Shown in pieces: positions 53,122-61,216 of a DNA stretch of 64,000 nucleotides. The notes below the pieces were generated by a model that saw nothing but the letters and a program-made list of their open reading frames with translations, was not told the DNA's origin and made no database searches. The first letter of the stretch is position 1. Each line of letters begins with the position of its first letter. Both the position numbers and the translations under genes were made by a program. The stretch lies in contig CARCZS010000010.1 of the NCBI GenBank assembly GCA_948956705.1, forward strand, positions 18,981 to 82,980, read 5' to 3'. The stretch comes from an uncultured Phocaeicola sp. (GTDB taxonomy: Bacteria > Bacteroidota > Bacteroidia > Bacteroidales > Bacteroidaceae).

Positions 53122-53208
53122 GTGCAATCCGCAAGAAAAGTAAAGTATTCTCCCTCTTCACTGACGAAATTCATTTTTTATTTTTCATCTCTTAAAACCC
53201 TATTTATC

Positions 53209-53748
53209 ATGATCAACTACAGCACCTGCATGCGTGGTAACCCCACCGACAAAGACGCGGCCAAGAAGGCGTATGCCAACGCCCAGTACTCACAAGTAAT
53301 GACACTGGACAAGTTCTGTTACCACATTGCCAGCCACGGATGTGTATACTCGCGCGCCGATATCCAAGCCATCCTTATTCTTGCCGTGGACTGCCTGCGC
53401 GAGCAGTTGTTGAACGGACAGCAGATACAGATGGGCGATCTGGGCGTATTTTCGAACAGTATCCGAAGCCTCGGCGCCCATTCGATGGCAGAGTTCACTG
53501 TGGAGAACATCACCGAGGTGAACGTACTGTGGGCTCCGGGCGTCCGTTTCAACAACCTGCGCCAAGATGCCGAATTCCAACTGGTTCCCACGCGCAAGGC
53601 AGCCGCCGAAGTAGTGAAGGCATTGAAGGCCGGAAAGACTACGGTAGACCTGACGGGCAATTCTTCTGCCGCCGGCATTGCCGCTGACGACGCTGACACC
53701 TCCCGCATTCCAGCCGCCTCCGGCGAACCGGCAGACGAAAATAGCTGA
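53209..53748 (+). CDS. HU/IHF-like DNA-binding protein with disordered tail
   Basis: This is a 179-residue protein. Residues about 1-115 resemble the Bacteroidales HU-like fold: helices around MTLDKFCYHIASHGCVYSRADIQAILILAVDCLREQLLNG and the beta-arm IQMGDLGVFSNSIRSLG. Residues about 120-150 continue with RKAAAEVVKALKAGK, and the last 30 are a Gly/Ala/Asp-rich disordered tail. HU proteins bend and bind DNA. Genes of this type typically stand just before a smalltalk and an amidase gene, as here (151 and 310 bases downstream). The four repeats in its leader could be its own binding sites. Confidence 0.87.
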   Translation: MINYSTCMRGNPTDKDAAKKAYANAQYSQVMTLDKFCYHIASHGCVYSRADIQAILILAVDCLREQLLNGQQIQMGDLGVFSNSIRSLGAHSMAEFTVENITEVNVLWAPGVRFNNLRQDAEFQLVPTRKAAAEVVKALKAGKTTVDLTGNSSAAGIAADDADTSRIPAASGEPADENS

Positions 53749-53899
53749 CCGGCTTGTTCCGCTCCACAGAGATAGCATGATGTGATTATGGAACACGGGC
53801 GACACGGACTCTTCTTTCACTCCCCCGTGTCCGTCCGCCAGTTCCGTAACCTCCTTTTGTTCCATTCGCATTTTAAACTGACAAAAAACAGATATTTCC

Positions 53900-54022
53900 A
53901 TGAATGAATCCAACCACGAATCCAAGAAAATCACCTGGACACAAATCCTCCGGGCAGTTATCCAGGCAGCCATCGCGGCACTCACCGCTTTGGGCATTAC
54001 CAGTTGCGCATCCCTCATCTAA
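53900..54022 (+). CDS. Smalltalk-type small membrane peptide
   Basis: This 40-residue peptide starts MNESNHESKKITWTQI. A short charged N-terminus is followed by a hydrophobic helix (about residues 16-35, VIQAAIAALTALGITSC) that ends in Cys-Ala-Ser, which could be a lipobox. It agrees with the 'smalltalk protein' family of Bacteroidales, which has no assigned function. It stands 36 bases before an amidase gene. The size, one hydrophobic helix and amidase partner recall a holin- or spanin-like lysis peptide, but that is an inference. Confidence 0.85.
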   Translation: MNESNHESKKITWTQILRAVIQAAIAALTALGITSCASLI

Positions 54023-54058
54023 AGAACAAACACAACATTTTCCAATTCTCAATTTATT

Positions 54059-54577
54059 ATGATACAAGAAACATTCCCAATGATAATCGGTGAGGAAGAA
54101 ATGAAAAACGAACGCCAACTCCTCACCGTAGAGGACGGACCGCTGATGCAAGGACGCGAATCAGTGCGATACCTCATCCTCCACTGTAGCGCCACACGTT
54201 GTGACAAAGACTATACTGCCGAGCAATTACTTCGTGACCATAAGACCCGTGGTTTCCGGACTGTAGGTTACCACTTCTATATCCGACGCGACGGCACCAT
54301 CACCCAGCACCGCAAACTGCTGGAAGTGGGGGCACACTGCCGTCCCTGGAACCGTTGCAGCATCGGCATCTGCTACGAGGGCGGTCTGGATGCGGACGGA
54401 CATCCGGCAGACACCCGGACCGCAGAGCAGACAGAACAGCTTACCTTGTTGCTGATGCGTCTGGCAAAGCTCTTTCCCGGTGCCCGGATAAGGGGACATA
54501 GGGATATGAGCGGAAGCATCCCGAAGGCTTGTCCGTGTTTTGACGCGGAAGGGGTGTTCGGATATTTGGAAAGGTAA
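54059..54577 (+). CDS. N-acetylmuramoyl-L-alanine amidase (Amidase_2, T7-lysozyme type)
   Basis: This 172-residue zinc amidase cuts the bond between MurNAc and the stem peptide. Ligands and motifs: YLILHCSATR (first His), GYHFYIRRDG (GYHF, Tyr/His), GICYEGGL, and RGHRDMSGSIPKACPCFDA (second His and the Cys that replaces the third ligand in this group). There is no signal peptide, as for phage endolysins that need a helper to cross the membrane. The start may be ATG 54059 or 54101 (MKNERQ). The smalltalk gene lies just upstream and a strong hairpin just downstream. Confidence 0.92.
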   Translation: MIQETFPMIIGEEEMKNERQLLTVEDGPLMQGRESVRYLILHCSATRCDKDYTAEQLLRDHKTRGFRTVGYHFYIRRDGTITQHRKLLEVGAHCRPWNRCSIGICYEGGLDADGHPADTRTAEQTEQLTLLLMRLAKLFPGARIRGHRDMSGSIPKACPCFDAEGVFGYLER

Positions 54578-54593
54578 TTTCTTTTTCCAAGGT

Positions 54594-54659
54594 TTCCCTT
54601 TGCCAGTGTTCGTTTCAGCTCTCAAGTAGAGAGTGATACTACTGGCAGAGGGAAGTTTT
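54594..54659 (+). terminator. Compound terminator after the amidase gene
   Basis: Fourteen-base arms (54594-54607 and 54641-54654, one G-U pair) enclose a small CTCTC/GAGAG stem (54619-54623 with 54629-54633). TTTTA follows. It closes the cassette 16 bases after the amidase stop. Confidence 0.75.
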
Positions 54660-54801
54660 ACTAAGATCATCCGGCCGGTACCGACACACCGAAACAGACT
54701 ATCATATAGATAAAAATTCTTCCTGTTACGGGTTATTGTATAATCCGCGTTTATTTTTAAAGCTGAATAAATCCTAATCGGATAATCTTCTTTATTATTA
54801 A

Positions 54802-54835
54802 AGCTCCGGGAACAAGCGCTCTCGTTCCCGGAGCT
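54802..54835. terminator. GC-rich hairpin in the gap before the polysaccharide operon
   Basis: AGCTCCGGGAAC (54802-54813) pairs perfectly with GTTCCCGGAGCT (54824-54835). It lies between the convergent amidase gene and the polysaccharide operon, in a 425-base gap (54578-55002) in which no gene is seen. It could terminate transcription from either side, although a T run is lacking. Confidence 0.5.
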
Positions 54836-55002
54836 CCCCTGCACTTTTCACAAAGGACAAGGGTTCTGATCTAACATTAGTGCCGGCTATGTTCCATTTC
54901 CGGCCGGCAGACGGAAATAACAGGCTGCAAAAACAAAGTTTTTTAACTGCTAAATTACTAAGGACCCTCATCGAGAAGGATCGTTAAGAACAGCCCGTTT
55001 TA

Positions 55003-56424
55003 CTAATAGGCATTCTTCTCGCCACGGAAGACATTCGCCACCGTCCTGTACATGATGTAAAGGTCCAGACCGAAGCTCCAGTGCTCCAAATACCAGATAT
55101 CACCACGGATACGGCCCTCCATGTCTTTTAGTTCCTTCGTTTCCCCACGGAAACCCGTAACCTGGCTCCATCCCGTTATACCCGGTTTCACAAAATGCCG
55201 CACCATATATTTATTGATCAGCCTTGAATATTCCTGCGTATGGAGAAGCATGTGAGGACGAGGCCCCACGATACTCATATCCCCCAACAGCACATTGATA
55301 AACTGGGGCAGCTCATCTATATTCGTCTTACGCATTATATTGCCCCAGCGCGTCTTGCGGGGATCATGCTCCGTGGCCTGTATCCTGTCGGCATCTGCAT
55401 TTACTTTCATACTGCGGAACTTGTAACAATAAAACTCCCTGCCGTTCAGCCCGTTCCGTTTCTGGCGGAAGAACAGCGGGCCGGGCATGGTCAATCCGGT
55501 CACTATCGCCACCACAATCAGAATAACCGGAAAAAACGTACAAAGGAACACCGATGAGACTACTATGTCAAAGGTTCTTTTCAACAGGCGGTTCCCCGGC
55601 CAACTTAAGGGATCGGGGCGAAGGCCCAGGTAAGGGACGTTCCCCATGATGTTGAACGACATACGGTGGTGGAGATAATTGCGCACATTGGGCACACTGA
55701 AGAAATGTACCAGATGGTTCTCGCAGTAATCAATCAGAGAAACGATGACCTCTCTGTCTTTTGAGGGCAGGCAGCAGAACAGGTAATGTACATAATCATG
55801 TTTCTCCAGATATTCCTGTACCTGCGCCGGCTGGCCCAAATACGGACATTCTACCGGGAAAGCAGGATTCGCCTGACCGTCAAAATAGCCCACGACCGAA
55901 TAACCTGTATCTTCACTGCCCGACATCTCATGGTAGATTTCCAGGTTGTTGTCCGTACTTCCTACCAGTACTACAAAACGCGTATGTTTCTTGCTCATAC
56001 GGTAAAGCCTGATGAGAAGACGAAGAGTGAAACGGAACGAAACAAGACACAGAAACAGGAGAAAAAGGTATTCCAGCATGAACAGGGAGGCTATATCCGC
56101 ATACTTTCCTACAGAAAGGACCAGACCGCCCAGGAGGACAAACAGGAACATATTCTCGAACACACGTTTCCATATCTGAAGGGAATGCACTTTCCTCCGG
56201 TGAAGCACTACTCCTGAATGGATGGCGCAAAGGGCGTAACATAACATCAGTGTAAGCATGACTTGCAGAACGGTGGTTCCACCAACCTGCAGGCTATCCC
56301 ACTGCATCTCATTGGACAGCTTGCTGAAAAGCAGGAATAGCAGACCGCAAAGAAAGGTCTCGGTGACAATCACAAAGGTCTCGATCAAGTGGTTGTAGGA
56401 TGCTAATTTGTCTTTCATAGTCAT
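55003..56424 (-). CDS. Undecaprenyl-phosphate sugar-1-phosphate transferase (WcaJ/CpsE type)
   Basis: This protein of about 473 residues (start placed at MTMKDKL, 56424) has four N-terminal membrane helices, a CoA-binding-like Rossmann domain (VVLVGSTDNNLEIYHEM) and the C-terminal bacterial sugar transferase domain. The last opens with a membrane-embedded helix and carries PGPLFFRQKRNGLNG, YKFRSMKVNAD, RKTNIDELPQFINVLLGDMSIVGPRPH and PGITGWSQV. It starts repeat-unit assembly by putting a sugar phosphate on undecaprenyl phosphate. Oddly, it is the last gene of the polysaccharide operon. An earlier ATG at 56481 exists but adds non-conserved residues. Confidence 0.9.
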   Translation of the reverse strand: MTMKDKLASYNHLIETFVIVTETFLCGLLFLLFSKLSNEMQWDSLQVGGTTVLQVMLTLMLCYALCAIHSGVVLHRRKVHSLQIWKRVFENMFLFVLLGGLVLSVGKYADIASLFMLEYLFLLFLCLVSFRFTLRLLIRLYRMSKKHTRFVVLVGSTDNNLEIYHEMSGSEDTGYSVVGYFDGQANPAFPVECPYLGQPAQVQEYLEKHDYVHYLFCCLPSKDREVIVSLIDYCENHLVHFFSVPNVRNYLHHRMSFNIMGNVPYLGLRPDPLSWPGNRLLKRTFDIVVSSVFLCTFFPVILIVVAIVTGLTMPGPLFFRQKRNGLNGREFYCYKFRSMKVNADADRIQATEHDPRKTRWGNIMRKTNIDELPQFINVLLGDMSIVGPRPHMLLHTQEYSRLINKYMVRHFVKPGITGWSQVTGFRGETKELKDMEGRIRGDIWYLEHWSFGLDLYIMYRTVANVFRGEKNAY

Positions 56425-56487
56425 AGTAGTATGATTTAAAAAATTATGATCATATATGTGGCTATCATTATCAACTCTCATACCTGT

Positions 56488-57294
56488 TTACTTCAAACAG
56501 ATTTTGAAATAAAGTCCCGCACTCAGATATTTACCATCATTCAATTCTGCTATCAGATTAAAACGATCTTTCCAAACAGCATAGTTAAAACCTATATTAA
56601 TGGTTCGTGCATCATATTCCGCCATCAAATTCAGTCCATTCAATATCTTATTTCCCAAAGAAGTATCAGGCAAACAACACCGAAAATTAACACCTAATGC
56701 AGGTCCTTCATAATTCAAGCCAGTAGCCCTGCTATAAATATAAGCCATATGAAGCCCTAATTCCCCCACATTCTGAAAATACAAATGTTTCGTTGCAGCC
56801 AGAAAAAAACGATTGAAATAATTATGAGTACCAGCTTCTTGATTAAAATTGATATTACCACCACCATTATTATCAAAACTTCCGGGATCATTGGCTCCCA
56901 ATACAAGTTGAGGAGTCCATTCTTTCCACCAGCCTTCCTTCCATAAACGGAGTCTTCCTGAAAAATTACGGTCCTGATTACGAAATTTTCCCCAAGTCTG
57001 TTCAGGCCAATAATTACCTTTAACTCCCTTTACCAAGGTACAGGTATATGCTACTTCCAGCCAAGGAAAAATAGTCACATTTATATAGTAATTATATGTG
57101 TAGGTGTAATTTTTATTATTCCAATAAGTAGAAAGCGGATGCTTATCCAGCACATTACCGCCCAGCATAACAGTTTTGTCCTTCTGCATATCAGCAGTAG
57201 GCATATGCAATAGTCCACTAGTACCATATAATGCCTGTCCCTTCAATACAGTACAGAAACATAAACATAGAAAAGCTAAAAAAGAATTATGCAT
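56488..57294 (-). CDS. YjbH-like outer-membrane beta-barrel protein
   Basis: This 268-residue exported protein has a signal peptide ending LKGQALYG. The sequence opens GTSGLLHMPTADMQKDKTVMLGGN, the pattern of YjbH-domain proteins linked to exopolysaccharide export. It continues with amphipathic beta strands (YTYTYNYYINVTIFPWLEVAYT, GLHMAYIYSRATGLNYEG) and ends in a strand of barrel type (GLYFKICLK). It may form the outer-membrane exit or an anchor for the polysaccharide made by this operon. Substrate-level role unknown. Confidence 0.75.
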   Translation of the reverse strand: MHNSFLAFLCLCFCTVLKGQALYGTSGLLHMPTADMQKDKTVMLGGNVLDKHPLSTYWNNKNYTYTYNYYINVTIFPWLEVAYTCTLVKGVKGNYWPEQTWGKFRNQDRNFSGRLRLWKEGWWKEWTPQLVLGANDPGSFDNNGGGNINFNQEAGTHNYFNRFFLAATKHLYFQNVGELGLHMAYIYSRATGLNYEGPALGVNFRCCLPDTSLGNKILNGLNLMAEYDARTINIGFNYAVWKDRFNLIAELNDGKYLSAGLYFKICLK

Positions 57295-57301
57295 TGCGAA
57301 A

Positions 57302-58042
57302 TTATAAGGGTTTGCTATCTTTGTACCATGAAAAGATTAGTTTCTCCCACAAAAAGCGTGCAGGAAAAAGTAAGGCAGCTTGTACATAACGTTTACGGGT
57401 ATGCTTCTCTTTATACATACGATAGACAAAACGCAGATTCATACGATCTATCCATAGAGGGTAGTATTCAATCTCATTATTAGCAGTTTGGTGAATAAAA
57501 CCACCACAGGTAAAACCAATACCCTGGAATCCGGCATTACGCACCTTTAGCAAAAAACGTTCTTGCATCAACGCCCCCATTCCTACAATAAGAAAATCAG
57601 GATTAACTTGTGTAATATGTTTCGCTTCCGCATCCATTTCTTGTTCCGAAACAAAATACCCATTACGACAACCCATAAACTTCAACTTTGGATACCGTTC
57701 CTTAAATATTTCAACAGCTTTTTCTACCTGTTCTTGTTTTGACGCAACAATGTATAACATCTTTCCATTATTTTCGGCAAAACGGAATAATTCCGGTGCC
57801 ATAGAAGTCATATCAAAGCTTCGCCTTTTCACTGTTATTCCATATAATAATCTTATGGCAGCCACTAAGATGGAACCATCGGCAAAAATACCATCAAACT
57901 GTCCAAACAAATCTTTACGATCTAATGCCATCAAATAAGAAACAGGATTTAGAAATGTATATATTTTACCTTTATCCATGAAAAGATTATCAAGACCTCG
58001 TAGATTTGTTCGTAAGATATGACTAATTAAAATAGGTATCAT
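57302..58042 (-). CDS. WecG/TagA/CpsF-family glycosyltransferase (GT26)
   Basis: This 246-residue enzyme starts at ATG 58042, which has AGGAAAG seven bases upstream; the frame is open to 58090, but that extension lacks such a site. Family motifs: YTFLNPVSYLMAL, FADGSILVAAIRLLYG (ADG motif with the catalytic Asp), IVASKQEQVEKA, NPDFLIVGMGALMQERFLL and GGFIHQTANNE. GT26 enzymes add the second sugar, often ManNAc-type, to a lipid-linked first sugar. It works between the initiating transferase and the GT4/GT2 enzymes of the operon. Confidence 0.92.
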   Translation of the reverse strand: MIPILISHILRTNLRGLDNLFMDKGKIYTFLNPVSYLMALDRKDLFGQFDGIFADGSILVAAIRLLYGITVKRRSFDMTSMAPELFRFAENNGKMLYIVASKQEQVEKAVEIFKERYPKLKFMGCRNGYFVSEQEMDAEAKHITQVNPDFLIVGMGALMQERFLLKVRNAGFQGIGFTCGGFIHQTANNEIEYYPLWIDRMNLRFVYRMYKEKHTRKRYVQAALLFPARFLWEKLIFSWYKDSKPL

Positions 58043-58089
58043 AACACTTTCCTGTAAAGAATAAATAGTGTAACTTTTAAAATAGAGCA

Positions 58090-59271
58090 CTATATTTTAG
58101 TGCTTACTTTCCTACACATTGCATCATAAAATAAGAATTGCATACTTTTATCATTGTTTTCTTCCCATATTTTGGTATGATTCAATATTTTTTTCCTAAA
58201 ATCATCATCATCTATACCACGCTCTATTAACTTTGCTAAATGTTTCTCATCATCATGAATAATTGTTGTGAAATCTTTCTCTAGTATTAAATTGTCAACA
58301 ATACATTCCTCCCAAAACAACCTGTTGTCAAACATTTCTTCTGGTATAGCTTTTCTTGTACCTACAAAAGGTATTCTCAACGATGACACCTCTGCAAGAA
58401 CGATAGGAAATCCTTCAAATATACTAGATAAAACAAACAAATCAGCGTGAGCCATATATTTATAAGGATTCAAATTAAAAGGCAAGAATATAGTTCGTGA
58501 ATAAACTCCCAAATCTTTAGCTAATTGTTTTAGTTCTTCCATATACTCTCCCTCCCCCATTAATACAAGATACACATTCCACCCACCTTTATTCAAATAA
58601 AGCGAAAATGCCTTCAGTAGTTTCCATTGCGCTTTCTGTTCTGAAAACCTCCCTATATTCATTATATATTTTTTATCTGGGCAGAAAACAAAATCATCAA
58701 TTCCACATTGAGATTTAATCTTAATATCTTTGCTATTAACATAATTATTAATGACATTTATATTTTCACTCCGAACCCCAAAAGAAACGATCAAATCATC
58801 TTTCACTTGTTTTGAAACAGCTACTACGTTATTACACTTGTTATACATCCACCTTATCATACAATAAGTTAACTTCTGTACTATGCCCAACTTAATTTTC
58901 GTATATTGAAGAGAAAGTACATTATGCACCGAAACAACCTTTACAGCAGAAGTAGGCACAAGAATCGTCAGTAGATTACTTTTTTCAAGAAAAGAAAAAA
59001 TGACATCCGGTTTTATATCTGCAACAATTTTTTTTAGTCTAAAAAATAGATTAAATTGTTGTAACGTTTTCTTTATCAAATTATTTTCGTCATTACAAGA
59101 CCCATAAAATACATCTACATTCTCTGTCCACTTGCTTTGTCCACTATAACCTGAAAGCACAAAAACATAAGGCACATGTCCATTCTGTTTCAAATAGTGG
59201 TAGTAATCAATCAAAATACGTTCCGCGCCTCCAGTAGCTATATGATCTATTACTAAAATGTATTTCATCAT
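58090..59271 (-). CDS. Glycosyltransferase family 4
   Basis: This is a 393-residue GT-B enzyme. The N-terminal domain opens MKYILVIDHIATGGAERILIDYYH (GGAER motif of GT4). The C-terminal domain contains NIGRFSEQKAQWKLLKAFS, PYKYMAHADLFVLSSIFEGFPIVLAEVSS and the EX7E pair in EGFPIVLAE. It adds a hexose to the growing repeat unit with retention. The start overlaps the GH16 stop by four bases (ATGA). The gene is AT-rich, as expected of polysaccharide loci. Confidence 0.92.
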   Translation of the reverse strand: MMKYILVIDHIATGGAERILIDYYHYLKQNGHVPYVFVLSGYSGQSKWTENVDVFYGSCNDENNLIKKTLQQFNLFFRLKKIVADIKPDVIFSFLEKSNLLTILVPTSAVKVVSVHNVLSLQYTKIKLGIVQKLTYCMIRWMYNKCNNVVAVSKQVKDDLIVSFGVRSENINVINNYVNSKDIKIKSQCGIDDFVFCPDKKYIMNIGRFSEQKAQWKLLKAFSLYLNKGGWNVYLVLMGEGEYMEELKQLAKDLGVYSRTIFLPFNLNPYKYMAHADLFVLSSIFEGFPIVLAEVSSLRIPFVGTRKAIPEEMFDNRLFWEECIVDNLILEKDFTTIIHDDEKHLAKLIERGIDDDDFRKKILNHTKIWEENNDKSMQFLFYDAMCRKVSTKI

Positions 59272-60032
59272 TCTTTGAGTTTATAGTATCTTATCCAATC
59301 AACTTTCATTTCACAAGGAAAAGCAGAATCATCCATTCCACAAGATCCACCCCATCCACCGTAAGCAACATTTAAAATTAAGTAATATGGCTTATCAAAA
59401 GGCCAAGCTTCTCCTTCCTTTTTATCAAATTGATAACATAAATTACCATCAAGTAAAAATACAAGTTTATCCTTGTACCATTCTAATGTATAAATATGAA
59501 ATTTAGAAACATCAGCTTTCACTAATTGAGGATTCATTTTTTTTATACGATTCCCATTTTTTTTATCCGTCACATGGACATTGATCTGATACTCCTTAGA
59601 ACTCCAACAGTCAATATATTCCATTATGTCAATTTCACCAAAAGGTAAACCTTCTTCTGCCGGCAACATCCAAAAAGCAGGCCAAATACCTTTTCCTGTA
59701 GGACATTTTGCCTTAATTTCCAACCTGCCATATAAAAACGAAACCTTACCTAAGGTATGTATTCGACCAGAAGTGCATAAAGCCTTATCTTTTTTCTCAT
59801 CTAAAGTCCTAATGATTAATTTACCATTATTTACACATACATTATTTGAACTATTTGTATAATATTCACTTTCCTGCCCTCTCATTCCCACTATATAACT
59901 CCAATACATAGAACTAGGAACATTATCTCGGTTAAATTCATCTCGCCAAATAGGATCATTTTCAAATAAACCTTGAGCAAACAATACAAAAGAAGACAAT
60001 AATAAATATATGCTTAATAAAATCTTTATCAT
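59268..60032 (-). CDS. Exported GH16 glycoside hydrolase
   Basis: This 254-residue enzyme has a signal peptide (residues 1-20, VLFAQG). The GH16 fold is clear: the catalytic motif EIDIMEYI (nucleophile Glu and acid/base Glu), KGIWPAFWMLP before it, HIYTLEWYKDKLVFLLDG and the final DWIRYYKL. GH16 enzymes cleave beta-1,3/1,4-glucans or galactans. Its place inside a polysaccharide operon, overlapping both neighbours by four bases, suggests that it trims or releases the polymer made here and is not a nutrient enzyme. Confidence 0.92.
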   Translation of the reverse strand: MIKILLSIYLLLSSFVLFAQGLFENDPIWRDEFNRDNVPSSMYWSYIVGMRGQESEYYTNSSNNVCVNNGKLIIRTLDEKKDKALCTSGRIHTLGKVSFLYGRLEIKAKCPTGKGIWPAFWMLPAEEGLPFGEIDIMEYIDCWSSKEYQINVHVTDKKNGNRIKKMNPQLVKADVSKFHIYTLEWYKDKLVFLLDGNLCYQFDKKEGEAWPFDKPYYLILNVAYGGWGGSCGMDDSAFPCEMKVDWIRYYKLKE

Positions 60033-61216
60033 AGCATTTTTTTTAATTTCATATAAATACTGAATATCCCTATATGATAAAAAAATGGTTTCATTTTAAT
60101 GATAATCTTTCTCATCAATGTAAGAGGAAAATACTTTGCTTGTAATCTGTCAAAAGGCAAGTTATTCAAATCTCTAAAAAAGTCTGCCCTTCTCGTACTG
60201 GGAATTGCCGATTGTAACATCATACAACCATCTTGTTCTACAACCTTTTGAACATTTGATTTCTGATATACAAAATAAGATTTTAAATATTCAAAATAAT
60301 CAAATCCTTTTTGAGAATGAATAAAAACATGAGTAGCGCCTGCTTTATCCATGATTTTATTGTAAAATTTAGCATTCCAACAATCAAAAATAGTAAAATC
60401 ACTAACCCGCTCAATACTCTTAAATACACACTGATGACATGCTGGTTTTGAACACAGCCCTTTAAAAAAGAACTTTAACATTAAATCTGCCTCCATCCCA
60501 TAATGATATTGAATTCTCTCATCTTCAAAATCTAAAGTCATAGTAGAATAATTATAACCATAATACTTATCCCTAAACTTAACTCCTGTTACTTTATTTT
60601 TATACTTTATTTGCTGGTATTCAAGATACTTTCTAAATAAAAGCGGTGAAGGATTACCATGACATACCAAATCTACTGTGATAAGATTTGCATAGTCTTT
60701 CTTAAGATAATTCTTCAATCCGGCTATTTGACAAGGAGTTCCACTAAAACATACAAGACAACCAGTTTGCAAAAGTTTCTTTGCTTCTTGATACGTATGT
60801 CCTATTTTACTCTGTACATACTTCGAGCCTCTAAATAATTGAATTTCTTCTTTCTTATTAGTTCCATAATGTACCACCTCCATCTTTTTATTATAAATAG
60901 CACCAAAAACATATCCATTTTGGTTCAAAACATAATCACTGATAGCACTAAAAAATCCCCCAGATGTACTATCTCTTCGTATATTATTATCTTTATGCTG
61001 AATAACATAACCAATTGTTTCTTCATGTTCTTTAATCGGTTTATGAAGAATGGGACATACTGCTTCACACAAACCACATTCTATACAAACTTCAACATCT
61101 ACTTCAGGATAACGAAACCCCTCATTATCCTCTTTCATCACCACACAATGCTTTGGACAAATATTTTCACATGCCCAACAACCACAACACGTGACCTTAT
61201 CAGTAATTACAATCAT
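60029..61216 (-). CDS. FrhB-like iron-sulfur protein (F420 hydrogenase/dehydrogenase beta-subunit family)
   Basis: This 395-residue protein has two N-terminal 4Fe-4S motifs (CCGCWACENICPKHC and CIECGLCEAVCP), followed by the FrhB N- and C-terminal domains (TSGGFFSAISDYVLNQNGYVFGAIY, FSGTPCQIAGLKNYL, KPACHQCVFKSIERVSDFTIFDCWN). Bacteroides do not use F420. Such proteins recur beside pyruvyl transferases in polysaccharide loci, and their reaction is not established. It overlaps both neighbours by four bases. Confidence 0.9.
   Translation of the reverse strand: MIVITDKVTCCGCWACENICPKHCVVMKEDNEGFRYPEVDVEVCIECGLCEAVCPILHKPIKEHEETIGYVIQHKDNNIRRDSTSGGFFSAISDYVLNQNGYVFGAIYNKKMEVVHYGTNKKEEIQLFRGSKYVQSKIGHTYQEAKKLLQTGCLVCFSGTPCQIAGLKNYLKKDYANLITVDLVCHGNPSPLLFRKYLEYQQIKYKNKVTGVKFRDKYYGYNYSTMTLDFEDERIQYHYGMEADLMLKFFFKGLCSKPACHQCVFKSIERVSDFTIFDCWNAKFYNKIMDKAGATHVFIHSQKGFDYFEYLKSYFVYQKSNVQKVVEQDGCMMLQSAIPSTRRADFFRDLNNLPFDRLQAKYFPLTLMRKIIIKMKPFFYHIGIFSIYMKLKKML

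Noticed and set aside
53290..54018. Minus-strand frame of 242 residues over the HU-like and smalltalk genes
   Set aside because: It mirrors two well-supported genes and shows no family signs of its own.
57316..57323. Perfect TATCTTTG -7 box on the + strand followed by ATG, antisense to the GT26 gene
   Set aside because: The short frame behind it is the reverse of a conserved gene end and has no features; the box matches a loose consensus that occurs by chance in AT-rich DNA.
60029..61216. True coenzyme F420-dependent hydrogenase
   Set aside because: Bacteroidaceae have no F420, and the gene sits between a pyruvyl transferase and a GH16 in a polysaccharide operon; only the fold is shared.
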